Shown here: positions 37,819-37,856 of the stretch, in pieces | Layout of the letters: each line of letters starts with the position of its first letter | Position numbering within the stretch: position 1 is the first letter of the stretch | Source of the DNA: Deltaproteobacteria bacterium | Lineage (GTDB): Bacteria > Myxococcota_A > UBA9042 > PHBI01 | Length of the DNA stretch: 37,856 bases | Reading direction: 5' to 3' | Assembly: GCA_006226565.1 (NCBI GenBank) | Contig: SBGO01000708.1 | Span: forward strand, 1-37,856 | Notes under the pieces: generated by a model | Told to the model about the DNA's origin: nothing | Databases searched by the model: none | What the model saw: the letters and a program-made list of their open reading frames with translations, nothing else | Position numbers and translations under genes: made by a program

Positions 37819-37856
37819 GCCGCGGCGGATCCTTCCGCACGCGCAATCCGACGCAC

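Overview
High-GC chromosomal window, probably from a Myxococcota-like (deltaproteobacterial) genome; this placement is inferred from gene content and no search was run. It is densely coded with about 20 genes and looks mostly like core genome, with no CRISPR array, rRNA, tRNA, transposase or prophage that I can support. Main content, left to right: a partial unknown gene; a T6SS-type pair (a conserved hypothetical and a DUF2169 protein with a large charged insertion); a large lipoprotein; a Ser/Thr kinase-AAA ATPase-TPR protein; an alpha/beta hydrolase; htpG preceded by a giant HEAT-repeat protein with an expanded DnaJ-type zinc cluster; a mevalonate-pathway operon (mevalonate kinase, diphosphomevalonate decarboxylase, phosphomevalonate kinase, polyprenyl synthase); B12-dependent ribonucleotide reductase (nrdJ); a ~700 bp intergenic region with palindromes; smpB; a secreted protein; a comM-recA-ssb run on one strand; a Nif3-like protein; a lipoprotein with a putative caspase/CHAT-like core and a choice-of-anchor-L-like C-terminus; a secreted protein with a duplicated CTCPxxC domain; a DUF1285-like protein; and a poly(A) polymerase/CCA-adding enzyme family gene. 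The best candidates for undescribed biology are the caspase-like lipoprotein, the duplicated CTCPxxC domain, the HEAT plus DnaJ-zinc protein next to htpG, and the DUF2169 insertion. Many long ORFs in the supplied track are antisense artefacts of high GC3.
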